From NCBI GenBank assembly GCA_033675265.1, contig JAUJYZ010000389.1, positions 1-64,000 of the forward strand: DNA of 64,000 nucleotides. The letters are read 5' to 3'. The position numbers and the translations under genes are program-made. The notes under the pieces were generated by a model, which saw only the letters and a list, made by a program, of their open reading frames with translations, had not been told where the DNA came from and made no database searches. Numbering within the stretch: the first letter of the stretch is position 1; the number at the start of each line of letters is the position of its first letter. This stretch comes from Actinostola sp. cb2023. Lineage: Eukaryota > Cnidaria > Anthozoa > Actiniaria > Actinostolidae. Below are positions 11,063-24,405 of the stretch, piece by piece.

Positions 11063-12291
11063 TGATCTTTGTTTTATTCATTATGGGTGTATCACTGATA
11101 CAGAGACTAATGTTTTATATTATTATTATTATATATTTGATTATTATTAGGTATGTATCATTGATTGATTATTCATTAGGTATTATTATACAGAGACTAT
11201 GTTTTATTCATTAGGTATGTATCACTGATACAGAGACTGATGTTTTATTCATTAGGTATGTATCACTGATACAGAGACTGATGTTTTATTCATTAGGTCT
11301 GTATCATGATACAGAGACTGATGTTTTATTCATTAGGTATGTATCACTGATACAGAGACTGATGTTTTATTCATTAGGTCTGTATCACTGATACAGAGAC
11401 TGATGTTTTATTCATTAGGTCTGTATCACTGATACAGAGACTGATGTTTTATTCATTAGGTCTGTATCACTGATACAGAGACTGATGTTTTATTCATTAG
11501 GTATCACTGATATCACTGATACAGGTCTGACACTGATGTTTTATTCATTAGGTGTATGTATCATTAGGTCTGATACAGACACTGATGTTTTATTCATTAG
11601 GTATGTATCACTGATACAGATACTGATGTTTTATTCATTAGGTCTGTATCACTGATACAGAGACTGATGTTTTATTCATTAGGTATGTATCACTGATACA
11701 GAGACTGATTTTTATTCATTAGGTCTCATGTGATCAGAGTACTGATACATTAGGTAGACAGACTGATGTTTATTCATTAGGTATTCATTAGGTATCACTG
11801 ATACAGAGACTGATGTTTTATTCATGATGTATCAGATACAGACTGATGTTTTATTCATTAGGTCACTGATACAGACACTGATCACTGATACAGACACTGA
11901 TGTTTTATTTAGGTCATTGAGGTCTGTTTTATTCATCACTGATACAGATACATTAGGTGATGATGTTTTATTCATTATACAGTGATGTTTTATTCATTAG
12001 GTCTGTATCACTGATACAGACACTGATGTTTTATTCATTAGGTCTATCACTGATACAGACACTGATGTTTTATTCATTAGGTATGTATCACTGATACAGA
12101 CATCACTGATACAGATACTGATGTTTTATTCATTAGGTATCACTGATACATCATGTATCACTGATCATTAGGTCTGTATCACTGATGATACAGAGACTGA
12201 TGTTTTTTTTCATTAGGTATGTATCAGTGATCACAGAGACTGATGCTTTATTCATTAGGTATGTATCAGTGATACAGATACTGATGTTTTA
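11063..12291. repeat. 41-bp palindromic satellite, block 3, degenerate at its right end
   Basis: Regular monomers occupy about 11214-11500. Beyond that come many truncated and rearranged monomers (about 11500-12290). The array ends in a TGTTTTAATCATCACATG border. Confidence 0.9.
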
Positions 12292-13325
12292 ATCATCACA
12301 TGTGACCAATTCAACCAACCTGGTTGGATCAATTGCTCATGAATTATTAATGAGGTTTAGACATCATTTTAAAGCTTAATATATAATGTTGAGTCTTGTG
12401 TTATTATCAGTTTTTGGATTATTTTAGATGCAACGAAGATAATTGATAAGAATCAGAAAATTACCTACATGTATAGATCTATGTGTTTTTAATTGAACTA
12501 CTGAGGGGGGTCACAGGCACGCTAGGACTATGCCCCTGCTCTCATCCAATCAAATACCCATAAGAGCTGACAGTGTTTAACCCTGGGTTAGTAGTGTTAA
12601 CCTGCTTTCGAGCAAGCAGGCCCAGGTGTATACACACTGTACACCTATTTCAAACTATATGTCTAGACAGACGCCCCATTGGTGACTTGGGAACCTGAAA
12701 TTTAAAAGCATCAACTTAATCTGTACATGTATATAACCTGACCTTTACATGGCTTGATAATGGAATAACAGTAAATTAACAAGCTCCTGGTTGATAGTCT
12801 AATAGTTGGGTTAACACCAGACAACATAAGTTGTTGTTTAACCAGTCAAAACATGCTGACGTGTGTCAATAAGTAGATGATCCACAAGATGTTCTTTCTT
12901 CTCGAGCATGAAAAATAAATATCTGGTCTGTTTCCAGGTTGGGCTTTCTTCAATAATCACAGAATTTTAGCATCCCCAGAGAAGTTATTATTTTATCCTT
13001 TGTACTTTTAGTGGCAGTAGCTGTCAATCCAGCACACCCAACCTGGAGTAAGCTGGTCGAAAGTCCTTCCAAATTCAAAATAAATATATATAAAATTATT
13101 ATGTACATGTAGGGAAATTGATGGTTTAGGGTCTAAGGACAGAAGAAATCTTCAATTGAAGTCTTTATTGTCTCACCAGTCAATTACTATTTTAACTTTA
13201 GCTTACCTCATCAACTTTCCACATGCAGACCGACATCCCTTTCTTTCTTAACTTATGTACTTGATCCACCATCAGTGAATTCTAAGAATGATAGATTTTC
13301 CAATTCTATTCAAAGGTTGCTTATT
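12292..13325. other. 3' part of ZNF1 intron 1 and 5'UTR of exon 2
   Basis: Non-coding sequence conserved at about 35090-36150 and in part at 54470-57000. The possible acceptor for exon 2 is TTCCACATGCAG near 13227; another is near 13011 (TTGTACTTTTAG). The TTAACTTATGTACTTGAT at 13248-13265 is the empty target site of the retroposon inserted in unit 3. Confidence 0.5.
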
Positions 13326-15192
13326 ATGGAGTCGGAACTTGTAGATCCAGGATGGATGAAATTCAACTGCAAATCAGGCGAACTTCTGTTTTATTACAAC
13401 AAAGATACAGCAGAACACAAATTTCCCATGTGGAATAGTACCTTAAGGGTGAGTGATTATAATGTTCTGATGATACTGTAAGCTAATGGTTCAACAGGTT
13501 ATTGTTGTCCATTGCTTGGAACAGATTATCATAAACCAACTTATCCAATCAACATTATGTCCACAACCCAAATAAAAATAATGTAATATGTGTATGTGAA
13601 CCCAAGTTAATAATTTTAAAATTGTTTTGAGTCTGTTTATATTTACACTAAGAAAAAAAACTTCTTTACATGTACATTCTCATTCTTTCTTTCTTAGGTG
13701 GAGGGGTGGACACTTATTTGCAGGGGAACACTTATTTAATATTATTCACCTTATTGGAGCACTATTTTGAAGGCGGAATTTATTTCAAGCTGGACACTAT
13801 TTCAAGCATTTAATGTACCTTTGTTTCTCTTGTTTATTGTTTCTTTAGGAATATTGCATGGGTGAAACTATTGATGGCGAGTTGCTACAAACCAACAGGA
13901 ATAACAGTATTGCAATACAGACTGACGATACTGGCTGTAGTAATGGATGTACGTCCATGTATGCAGAGAATGGTTCTGTCTTGCAACAAAGTAATCTTGA
14001 AAGAGAAATACCAGGAGGAAGTGAGGAAAGCAGTGTAAGTGGGAACGCCAATGTTTTTATGGATGATGTCGATGTAGATGACAATGAAGTGACAGCACGA
14101 AGACTATCAAGTGATTCTAATGAGAAGGATAGTACATCCGGGAGCATAGACAACACAGAGACTGCAATTGAAGCAGATATAAACTGCACTGATGAAGATA
14201 GAACATATCAAACAAATGTAATATGCAAACCATCAAAATACAATCTGAGGTCACAAAGCAGTGTTTCTCATCCATTGCCTGATGAGACATTTGAAGTTCC
14301 AAGTATTCAAAATGACATCCCTACGGAAGCAATTAAAAAACATCACTGCAGTTACTGTAACAAGGCATTTAGACACCTATGTAATTGTAGAAGTCATGAA
14401 CGAATCCATACAGGAGAAAAACCATACAAGTGTAAGCATTGCAGTAAGACATTTATACACAGTGGTAATTGTAGAACTCATGAACGTATCCATTCAAGAG
14501 AAAAACCCTATAAGTGTAAGCTTTGTAGTAAGACATTTAGACATAGCAGTGGTTGTACAATTCATGAACGTATACATTCAGGAGAAAAACCATACAAGTG
14601 TAAGCATTGTAGTAAGACATTTAGCAATAGCAGTGGTTGTAGAACTCATGAACGCATCCATTCAGGAGAAAAAACACACAAGTGTAAGCATTGTAGCAAG
14701 ACATTTAGCAATGGCAGTGGTTGTAGAAGTCATGAACGTGTACATTCAGTAGAAAAACCATACAAGTGTAAGCATTGTAGTAAGACATTTAGCAATGGCA
14801 GTGGTTGTAGAAGTCATGAACGTGTACATTCAGTAGAAAACCCATACAAGTGTAAGCATTGTAGTAAGACATTTAGACATAGCGGTGGTTGTAGAAATCA
14901 TGAACGTATACATTCAGGAGAAAAACCATACAAGTGTAAGCATTGTATGAAGACATTTAGACATAGCGGTGGTTGTAGAAATCATGAACGCATACATTCA
15001 GGAGAAAAACCATACAAGTGTAAGCATTGTAGCAAGACATTTACAGAAAGCAGTAGTTGTAGAAGTCATGAACGCGTCCATTCGGGAGAAAAACCATACA
15101 AGTGTAAGCATTGTAGTAAGACATTTAGACATAACAGTAGTTGTATAAGTCATGAACGTGTACATTCAGGAGAAAAAAACATACAAGTGTAA
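13326..15192 (+). CDS. C2H2 zinc-finger protein ZNF1 (WW-like N-terminus, 10 fingers, truncated C-terminus)
   Basis: Two coding exons are inferred: 13326-13448 (41 codons, donor AGG|GTGAGT) and 13849-15192 (acceptor TTTAG|GAA), both phase 0, predicting 488 aa. Residues 8-36 resemble a degenerate WW domain (PGW, YYN, K-x-P). Next comes an acidic, serine-rich linker ([11 protein letters not shown]) and a KYNLR motif. Ten C-x2-C-x12-H-x3-H fingers joined by SGEKP-type linkers follow. In each finger the usual core Leu before the first His is Cys (for example SSGCRTH). It is probably a nuclear DNA-binding regulator. The ORF stops after finger 10 because a seventh A at 15173-15179 shifts the linker frame; further finger remnants follow. 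The first exon was chosen by conservation in all three units. Confidence 0.8.
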
Positions 15193-15894
<702 letters not shown>

Positions 15895-15944
15895 AAAGTT
15901 TATTCAATAAAGTTGAGTTCATCGTGCTTGAATTATTAATATTG

Positions 15945-16381
15945 ATATATATTATGCGGGTTTATCAATATAGCAAGGACATAGATTTTAGGGGGATTCG
16001 CAACTATTGTCCTGTAGATAATGATATACGCTTGATTGAAAATCGAAAACTTTGGAGACAACTGATATCACTGATACAGGCTTGTATAGTTTCCCGGGTC
16101 AAATTTGGAACCCTCTTTCATTGTGGAAACACAATGAATCACGTGACTGTATTTTAGTATTGTAGTCTTTTCATCTGGACAACCTTTTTGAGAATGACTA
16201 TATATATTATGCCGGTTTATCAATATAACAAGGACTTGGATTTTAGATGGGTTCGCAACTGTAGATAATGATATACGCTTGATTGAAAATCGCTTTTTCG
16301 AAAACTTTTCGTGACAATTAACTGATATCACTGATACAGGCTTGTAGTTTCCCGGGTCAAATTTGGAACCCTCTTTCATTG
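15945..16381. repeat. Direct duplication of about 185 bp downstream of ZNF1
   Basis: 15945-16131 and 16200-16381 are close copies (ATTATGC-GGTTTATCAATATA start, GGGTCAAATTTGGAACCCTC end). Each contains TATCACTGATACAG, identical to the core of the intron satellite. No gene seen. Confidence 0.7.
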
Positions 16382-16939
16382 GGGATAACCCCTGCAGTCA
16401 CTGGGAATAATCCCAGTTTTAATTATTATGTTAAATCGTGTGTCAAAGAAGAAACAGTCGACGGTATATTTGCTTTGAGCAGACGTGCGTCTTTCCACTA
16501 GATCACTAACGCTGAGTCTTATAATCAGATCTGGGCTTTGAAGCCATCCAAGGCCACATTTTCTAGAGTAGGTTTTAGAAAGCAAGCTGTTGAGATGCAT
16601 GAAAGTTGTTGTAGTAACATATTTGTGTACGAATTAAAATAGCTATTTGTTTACAGGGAATAAACTGTATGTTGATCTGACCTGTTCAGTTGTCAGCTAT
16701 TACACTTCCGAACCCTTGCTTTTTAGATGTCCAGAATTGATCCAGCGTAGAAACTGATTATATACTATCGGCTTTTTTTATTTGATGCAAAACGGTTGTG
16801 CAGAGTCGGTTTTTCAGTAACTCCTCACAAGGACCTTTCGGCCATTCTTTCTATCTTTAGGAATACGGCAGCCTGGGTTCGAATCTGCAAGATTATTGAA
16901 GACACGTGACCAGCCATTACCAGGGTCCGCCATTTTGAA
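16382..16939. other. Unassigned non-coding stretch
   Basis: Nothing recognisable. Short ORFs here have no family resemblance. Confidence 0.4.
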
Positions 16940-16941
16940 TA

Positions 16942-17576
16942 CCGTAAACTGCCGCTTATAACTGACCCCCCCCCCCCCCCCCCCCCCCCCCATTTATAAG
17001 CCCTCCCGATTATAGGCCCATATACTTTCAAACAAACAAAAAAAAGCCGGTTATAAGCCCCCCGGATATAAGCCCCCCTCTACGTTTCCTTGTTTCCTTA
17101 ATATAAACATCTTCACAGAACACGATATAAATTCAAATTGAAAATTAGGACAGATTGCGGAACAAGTCTCAGTTTTGAATTTGGTTCCAAATATTGAAAT
17201 TATCATGAGTTTATTGTAAATTTTAAATAAAGACCAGTAGATTGAAAACATGTTTTGATACTGCTATACCGTCTCATCTTATCTTTAAGCAGCTTGTTTC
17301 GGAACGTTTTTTTTATTCCGGTTATAAGCCGGCCCCCCGGATATAAGTCCACTCATTAATAAGCCCACCCAAAAACCCTTACGAACTTGTATAAGTCCAG
17401 GGCTTATAAGGGAAAAACTAAGTAGCACTCGGTTGATGTAATATATTCATAGAATCTATTGTATTCTATTGTCGTTCTATCTATTGTTTTAGTGGTATTC
17501 ATTATATTTTTATGAATATATTACATCAACTGCGTGCTACGAAGTAACACCCGAGCTTATAAGCGGCAGTTTACGG
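16942..17576. mobile_element. Mariner-like non-autonomous element flanked by TA, 635 bp
   Basis: Terminal inverted repeats of about 19-20 bp (CCGTAAACTGCCGCTTATA and its complement) are flanked by TA on both sides (16940-16941 and 17577-17578), as in Tc1/mariner insertions. The interior has repeated TTATAAGCC/GGATATAAGCC words, a C run (about 16967-16991), and an inner hairpin around GTTGATGTAATATATTCATA (about 17430-17530). No transposase ORF. Confidence 0.65.
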
Positions 17577-17578
17577 TA

Positions 17579-18937
17579 TAGCGAGAGATAAGAGAGGGCC
17601 GTGGGGACGAGGTTGCCAATATGTTGTATCTAGAGAATAATCCTTGGAATCATAAAAGTTGTCCAATAATGTGAACATTTTTTCGCGTTCTCGTTGGAAT
17701 TTGCGAAAAGGTACACTGAAGGTACACTGAATGGTTTAATTGAATTGAATAACTAAATGCTATAAAATGCTAAAACACTTTTAAAATATACACCTGTTTT
17801 CAAAAACTTTGTCCATTTACAAAATAAAAAATTGTAAATAGCATAAAGGAGTTAATTTAGAGAAACAATGAGCCGCAGATCCGTGTGATTGAATTTCTTT
17901 TGTTTCTCTAATTAATTCTTTTTTTGTGGCTACTTCTCTTCTCAGAAGAAAGTAGCCACTATGCCATCGAGTGTGTAAGTCCGTCCGTCAGTGAGTAACC
18001 CTAATCTTCGGATAGTGTTCGGAACCGATTGATATCAATCGAACACTGGGCGAGCACTGGGCGACGAACATCGACGAAGTCAACGACGATATACCCGACG
18101 TTTCACCGGTGGTCTCCGATAGATTTTCGTAGGATTTTCGTGACTATCAGCTCTTTCGGCAGCTTTCGGAAAGTTATCTGCTATTTTCGTGATCTCTCGT
18201 GTGGTTGTCGACGTTTTATCGATTCAAAACGTCTATAGAACGTTTTCCATGTGCTTTACTTTGTGAACGCCTTGTTTAGAAGGGTAAGTTTACACCTCTA
18301 AATATACTATTATTCTATGCTATTTTGCACCATAAACAAGACACATCTCTCGTACAAAGTGTCAAGTGTTTGTTCATAAAGATGTTTTCAAGTTTTTCAG
18401 TGACATAGTGACGGTTGAATTGTTGAGATTATTTTCCAGCCGTGAATATCGACTGTGTTTAATTTTTGCTCAGTCGAGCACTTCCATGTGAACCTGTTTA
18501 AAGTGTCAAGTTATGCTATAAGTAATTATCTTCGAGGAACAAATGTCTTTATACGAGACACAAACAAAGGTTCTTTCTCAGTATATCACCGTCCTGAATT
18601 CCTGAAAATTTGAATAACAATAGTTCATATTGTTGTATGCCTCGTTCTACAAAGAGTTCTTGATTTGAATAACAAAGGTTTTTCAGGATAGTGATATACT
18701 GAGAAAGAGCCCAAACAAACACTTCGAATTCGATTCAGACAGATTCGGCTCTCGTTTAGTCTTAGTCCCAAAACTCTCAAATCCCGTTCAATCGCTAAAT
18801 AAATCACATACAGGACTCAAGTAGATATTAATCTTTATTATGAAAGCAGTTTTAGAAATTCAAGATATCAAAAGGACAGTGATTTACCGGCCATAATGGT
18901 ATCTGCATGCTTTTGTTGATCAAATATGATTAAATAA
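17579..18937. other. Non-coding stretch with hairpins
   Basis: No gene is recognised. Visible structures are a hairpin GTGGCTACTT...AAGTAGCCAC at 17926-17958, inverted arms TTCTTTCTCAGTATATCAC at 18571-18589 against about 18689-18707, and a segment at about 18305-18360 inverted relative to about 19130-19190. A 45-bp piece at about 17785-17830 is inverted relative to 21237-21285. Confidence 0.45.
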
Positions 18938-19068
<131 letters not shown>

Positions 19069-19722
19069 GAAGCCCAATACACACTACACAGTGTGGTGAG
19101 CCTGTGAAACCTGAAAAAATATTTACACACGAGAGATGTGTCTGGTTTCTGGTGCAAAATAGCATAAAATCATAGTACATGTATATATTAGAGTGTAAAT
19201 TTATCTTCAAATTAGAGTTACTATTAATATTACAATGTGTGTGTACTATTTATTTCAATGTATATTCAATGTTTTCATATATTTAGGCGAAGTCAAATAA
19301 ATAAATAAATACCACTTCATCAAAGTTGAGTTCAACGATCTTATATACAGAACATTGTTAAATTAATATTAATTAATATTCAATCTAAATGCTGTTCATA
19401 TCGATTGTTGATAACAACTGTTATTGTTCAATTATTTGTACACAATTGTTTTCAATTAAACTTTGTATTAAAATACATAGATAGTTCAAGCATCAATAGT
19501 TCAACGGAGGAATCAATCCAACTACATATTGCTTCTACATTTCAAAACCGCAGTACACATCTACATGTAGTTTTAGACTACCTTTTTTTCTTTTATTTCT
19601 TTTTTTTGTTATTATTATATAAATTTTATTATTATTATTATTAACGGTATTATTCCCGGGTTTATTTACAGTAGCCACATGCAGTCCTTGACTGCCTATT
19701 TTTACTACTATTTACTATTTTT

Positions 19723-21237
19723 ACTCGGGCCCTTCCGAAGGAAGCCCGAGTTATAAAATGGGTTTTTTCGGTAGTAGTAGTAGTAGTAGTAGTAGTTTTG
19801 TTCGGTCAAAGAATGAAGAAAGTATGCGACGTATTTAATCGTATCGAGTTTCAAGATTACTCAGCAGATGTGAAAAAAAAAAACGACACACACAGGACTC
19901 AAGTAGATTTGAATCTTAGTTTTGAAAGCAGCTGTAGATCTTCAAGCTATTAAAGGTCAGGATTCTAGTTATAATTAAACTCACGACCAGCGATGTAACT
20001 ACATCTATTGACAGAAAGCTATATGTACATGTACAGATCTAGAAGTCATGCAAAAGTTGAGTCAGGCCAGTCGAGACTGAAAAGCAACTGAAATGAACTC
20101 AAAAACTATCATGACCTCGCTATGCCATGTTTGTTGCTAATTGTAATAGTACGTGTACAGTTATGTCCTTGAGTATTTATAATTAAACTCACGACCAGCG
20201 ATGTAACTACATCTATTGACAGAAAGATATATGTACAGAAGTCATGCAAGATACTGAGTTATAGTGCTAAGGCATCGTCTTCGACGACTAGAAGTGAAAG
20301 AAGCAGTTGACCTGTGGAGAAGAGAAACTATGTTGTAAAGCCATCCATCAGTTCCCCTTAAATACGCTCTCACATACAAACGCATACGCCGATTCGTGTG
20401 GGCCCACTCTAAAAGATGTTGAGCGTTTTCGACAGGGCCTTTACACGAACTCATCAAAAGCAAATCAATTGAACTCAAAGTCAAAAGTAGTATAATTGAA
20501 CTCAAGCTCAAAAGCAAATCAAATGAACTCAAGAACTATAATACAAATGAACTCTAATGTTGACTTAAATGTGAACTCAACTGAGTACTGCCTAGCCAAG
20601 CATGTAATTAGGCGACATTGGACCCCAGAGTAGGCCTTTTGTTGCTAATTGTAATAGTACGTGTACAGTTCTGTCCTTGAGTATTTATAATTGAACTCAC
20701 GACCAGCGATGTAACTACATCTATTATGGAAAGCTATATGTACAGAAGTCATGCAAACAGTCGAGCCAGTCGAGACTGAAAAGCAAATGAAATGAACTCA
20801 AAAACCATCATGACCTCGCTATGCCATGTTTGTTGCTAATTGTAATAGTACGTGTACAGTTATGTCCTTGAGTATTTATAATTAAACTCACGACCAACGA
20901 TGTATAACTACATCTATTGACAGAAAGCTATATGTACAGAAGTCGTGCAAACAGTCGAGCCAGTCGAGTTATTTTCAGTAACTCATGATGGATGTTTATT
21001 TTATTCCACGTTTGAAAAATTCAGAAGGAAAAGGAATCGTAAAAATCGTACTTCAAAACTACATCAAAGCATTTAAGGCGAGCAAGGTCAATGTTCGTAA
21101 ATCGAGATCGTACATAGCCCTTCATCAGACATATAGTCTCCCTCGTCACGCAACTGTCAGTCATTGTCAGGTCTCTCCTCACGCAACTGACATTGTACTT
21201 TTCATAAGCCCGAGTGTACGCTCATTGAGCGTCTTGT
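19723..21237 (+). mobile_element. Helitron/Helentron-like non-autonomous element, copy A
   Basis: It starts with a hairpin ACTCGGGC...GCCCGAGT (19723-19751) followed by TATAAAATGG, and ends with AAGCCCGAGTGTACGC, a short hairpin ACGCTCATTGAGCGT (21218-21232) and CTTG, with T on both flanks. The interior holds three to four near-tandem repeats of about 150-500 bp containing CTCACGACCAGCGATGTAAC. No Rep or helicase ORF. Boundaries are transferred from copy C, which has an empty-site control. Confidence 0.55.
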
Positions 21238-22599
21238 TTATTTTGTAAATGGACAACGTTTTTGAAAACAGGTGTATCTTAAATTTATGTATATATCAAC
21301 ATTCTTCAAGTTATTTTTGAAGGCACGTTATGTATAATAATATTAATAATACTATTTAATATAGCGTCTACTCCAAAAGTTCAACAACGCTTTACAATTC
21401 CAATACAGTCGTATTTAATTTATTGAAGTATTTTTAAGATCGATCAATAATTTTTTATAAATATTTATTTTGCATGTATATGTGTTTATACTTCAACACA
21501 GTTCCGAGCTTCGTCACTAAAACGTTTATCATACATATTAGTAAAGAGGCAGTTTGAACAAGTTTGTATCACGCATTAGTTTAAATTTGACACGGTTTTC
21601 TTTGTTATTCATAGGGCTTTATCTCCGGTATTGACCGGTTGAACAATAGAATAGAATTGAATTGCTCATTATGAATTCACCGGGATGTATCCATATACAG
21701 CCCTGGGTTGTATATGGATACATCCCGGTGAATTCATAATGAGCACTCAGATTGCTTCGTGCGAAAACCTTGTCAAATTAAACTAAGTCAGTTAAATACC
21801 TCGAACGTCGGCAATAAGCCTATAAATCCCTCGGGCCTACGGCCCTCGGGATTTATATGGCTTATTGCCTCCGTTCTCGGTATTTATCTCTTACTTAGTC
21901 TTAGTTTAAATTTGACACGGTTTTCTTTGTTATTCATAGGGCTTTATCTCAGGTATTGACCGGTTGAACAATAGAATAGAATTAATTTGAATTGCTCATT
22001 ATGAATTCACCGGGATGTATCCATATACAGCCTTGGGTTATTATATGAATACATCCCGGTGAATTCATAATGAGCACTGAAATGCTATTCTTCATGCTAT
22101 TCATATAGTATTCATGCTAAATAACACTCCAAACATACCAGTCGTATTCAGATTGCTTCGTGCGAAAACCTTGTCAAATTTAAACTAAGTCAGATAAATA
22201 CCTCGAACGTCGGCAATAAGCCTATAAATCCCTCGGGCCTACGGCCCTCGAGATTTATATGGCTTATTGCCTCCGTTCTCGGTATTTATCTCTTACTTTG
22301 GTATCTTCGCGGTAGCTGATTCGCGATGTAGTCAGTTTTATTTGCTCAATACACTTTTTTGTCGATATAATATATTGCGCTTATATGCTTCAGAAATGTC
22401 GTAATTCTTTAAGAACTGATCAAACGGATGCAGTATCGTCCATGCAACATTATTGGACACAAGATGGATGATGTTGCACCAACATGTAGCATCCGTTTAA
22501 ACAGGCCTTTACACAATCACACCACTTTCAGCTGAAATGTTTGCCTCGTTCGTCGTTTGTTGACTTCCTAGTACAGAGAATAGAATAAACGGAAACACT
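21238..22599. repeat. Duplicated palindromes: two nested foldback pairs
   Basis: Palindrome 1 (21664-21744, arms about 35 bp from GCTCATTATGAATTCACCGG) recurs at 21994-22075. Palindrome 2 (21772-21916, arms about 70 bp, core CCCTCGGGCCTACGGCCCTC) recurs at about 22187-22299. The flanking sequence (GTTTAAATTTGACACGG...) is also duplicated with an offset of about 324 bp. No gene is seen in the remainder. Confidence 0.75.
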
Positions 22600-22818
22600 G
22601 ATGATCCATCTTGTATATACTTTATTTGTTTTTGTAATATAGCAATAGTTGATTACAATGATCATTAAGTCGTATTGAAATGTCTTGTCTTCACCAGCTA
22701 CGTCACTCGGTATCAGCACACTGTCTTGGTCGTTAGGCACCTTAGAAAGTAATAAACCAATAGAGAATGGTGAGTTATTCGGTTTATTTATCGGCATACA
22801 TAGCAGTTAAACCTCACC

Positions 22819-24405
22819 TTATTTGCATCCATACAGCTCCATCCTCAGAGACATGTGGCCTTGCCATCCCTGAGGCAACACCCTGATGTACCTGGCAATG
22901 ATGGGTTTGTAAAGATTATGCTTGACAACTGAGTTTCTGTCCTTATTTGCTGTAAACACCTTGCCTCCCTCGTAGTTGTTAAAGGTTTTACCGTCGGAGC
23001 TGTATTGCAGTTTATATTGCTTTACCCATTGGTTTGTATCAGATCGACCTTGTGTGGCTATTCCTGCTACCTTGGTAACTCGCTTCAAATCAACTTGTAT
23101 CCACTGACCGACTCGGTTATGTCTTGACGACCATGAACCTGCTTTGCCACGAGGCGGGGTGTGTAGTTAAGTCTGCCTTGTGCTGGCGCATGGTTGCCAT
23201 CCCACATCGAGGAAGCGGTGATTCTTGCATCAGGAATGGCTTTACTTTGCATCCCAAGGGGTTCAATATTCAACACAAAAAAGTACACAGAACTGTTGAT
23301 AAATAACACGAAACATGTCAACTGACCTCTCAGGTCTCTCCAGACTTGAACTAAAAAGCTTTGCCATTACCGCTTCTCTACGTTGTACAGAATACATTTA
23401 ATGGATTACGATTTCTTGATTCGCTATAGACTTACAGCACTTATGACAGGTCTCATGACAGTACTTCATTCCCCAGTCACTTGCACACTCGTTCTTGTTC
23501 TTCAAAGTCTTACAGCATCCCTGGGCCAAGACGTCAGAGCAGGCTGTCATCAAAACCAAACATCACGTGATGCATACCAGTGACTGATAAAACAAATACC
23601 TAAACATGCTCAGCTAAATTCCATTTAATTGTCTTGGTTGTATAACGTGAGATCATCCAACTTTACAAGTATTAAAACTAGTACCTGGCGCCGTGTATAT
23701 ACTGCTGTGAAAGAAAAAATGTTATCCAGTTTTGCACCAAAAGTTATGCAACGTTTTTCAGTAAAACAAATGTAAGCCCAAAAATGGGGCATAAGACTAC
23801 TTACAGCATGTTTTCTGGCAAAACTTGTTTTTGATCAGATCGTATTTGCAGTAACCACCTTTGTGCAGCTCGAGGCAGTGAAGGTGATGGAGAACATCGC
23901 CGCCGCCACGTTTTACTTCTAAAAATAAAATAGAAAAACATGATCAAGACCCAATTGTGGGAAGACGATCACGTGGTTCTACAGAATGGCAAAATAAAAT
24001 ACTAAATCCAAGCAACATTTCGCACCAGTTAGTAGAAACTGATACTATTTAGTACTAAAAGATACTACTCAGTATTTATGTTGTATGTATCTGTACTACT
24101 TTTAGTAGTTCTGTTCAGTTGTGGACGCTTACAAGAATATATATTTGCTACTAGAAATCTCAAATTGTTACAATACAGATTTTCTGAGTAGCTTACCTTC
24201 TGAAACATCGTTGGCGAGCTTTAGAAGAGCTGGCATTTCATTCTCTAAAAGTTAGAAATAAAATATCAATTAATGATACTCTGTTAGCCGGCAGAACCGA
24301 TATCGATTGATACTGTGTTTACAGCTCACCTAGCGTGGCGTCCATAGACAGACCAGGCACCACCAGTACAGCTAAAACCACTCCCCAGATCAAGCAGAGT
24401 TTCAT
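22819..24405 (-). pseudogene. ShK-like / F5/8C secreted protein, copy 2, last exon broken
   Basis: Minus-strand exons are 24405-24330 (signal peptide starting MKLCLIWG, hydrophobic LAVLVV core), 24244-24197, 23918-23805, 23543-23436 and 23292-22819, all with consensus splice sites and phase 1 junctions. The first four are intact and encode two cysteine modules, the second ending C-x3-C-x2-C. The F5/8C exon has about 14 extra bases near 23265-23280, creating an early in-frame TGA, and two extra bases near 23150-23165. The domain is therefore read in two frames. This copy has only one short exon between signal peptide and ShK region, whereas copy 3 has two. An AATAAA (minus) near 22625 may end the transcript. 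It could still express a short ShK-only product. Confidence 0.7.

Noticed and set aside
6672..12291. CRISPR-like array (palindromic repeat alternating with 20-bp spacers)
   Set aside because: The spacers are all the same sequence, there is no leader or cas gene, and the context is a metazoan intron; it is a satellite.
14261..14752. Long alternative-frame ORFs across the finger exons ([11 protein letters not shown] repeats), also at 15577, 45033 and 61349
   Set aside because: 84-bp finger repeats keep a second frame open automatically; no domain and no start conservation.
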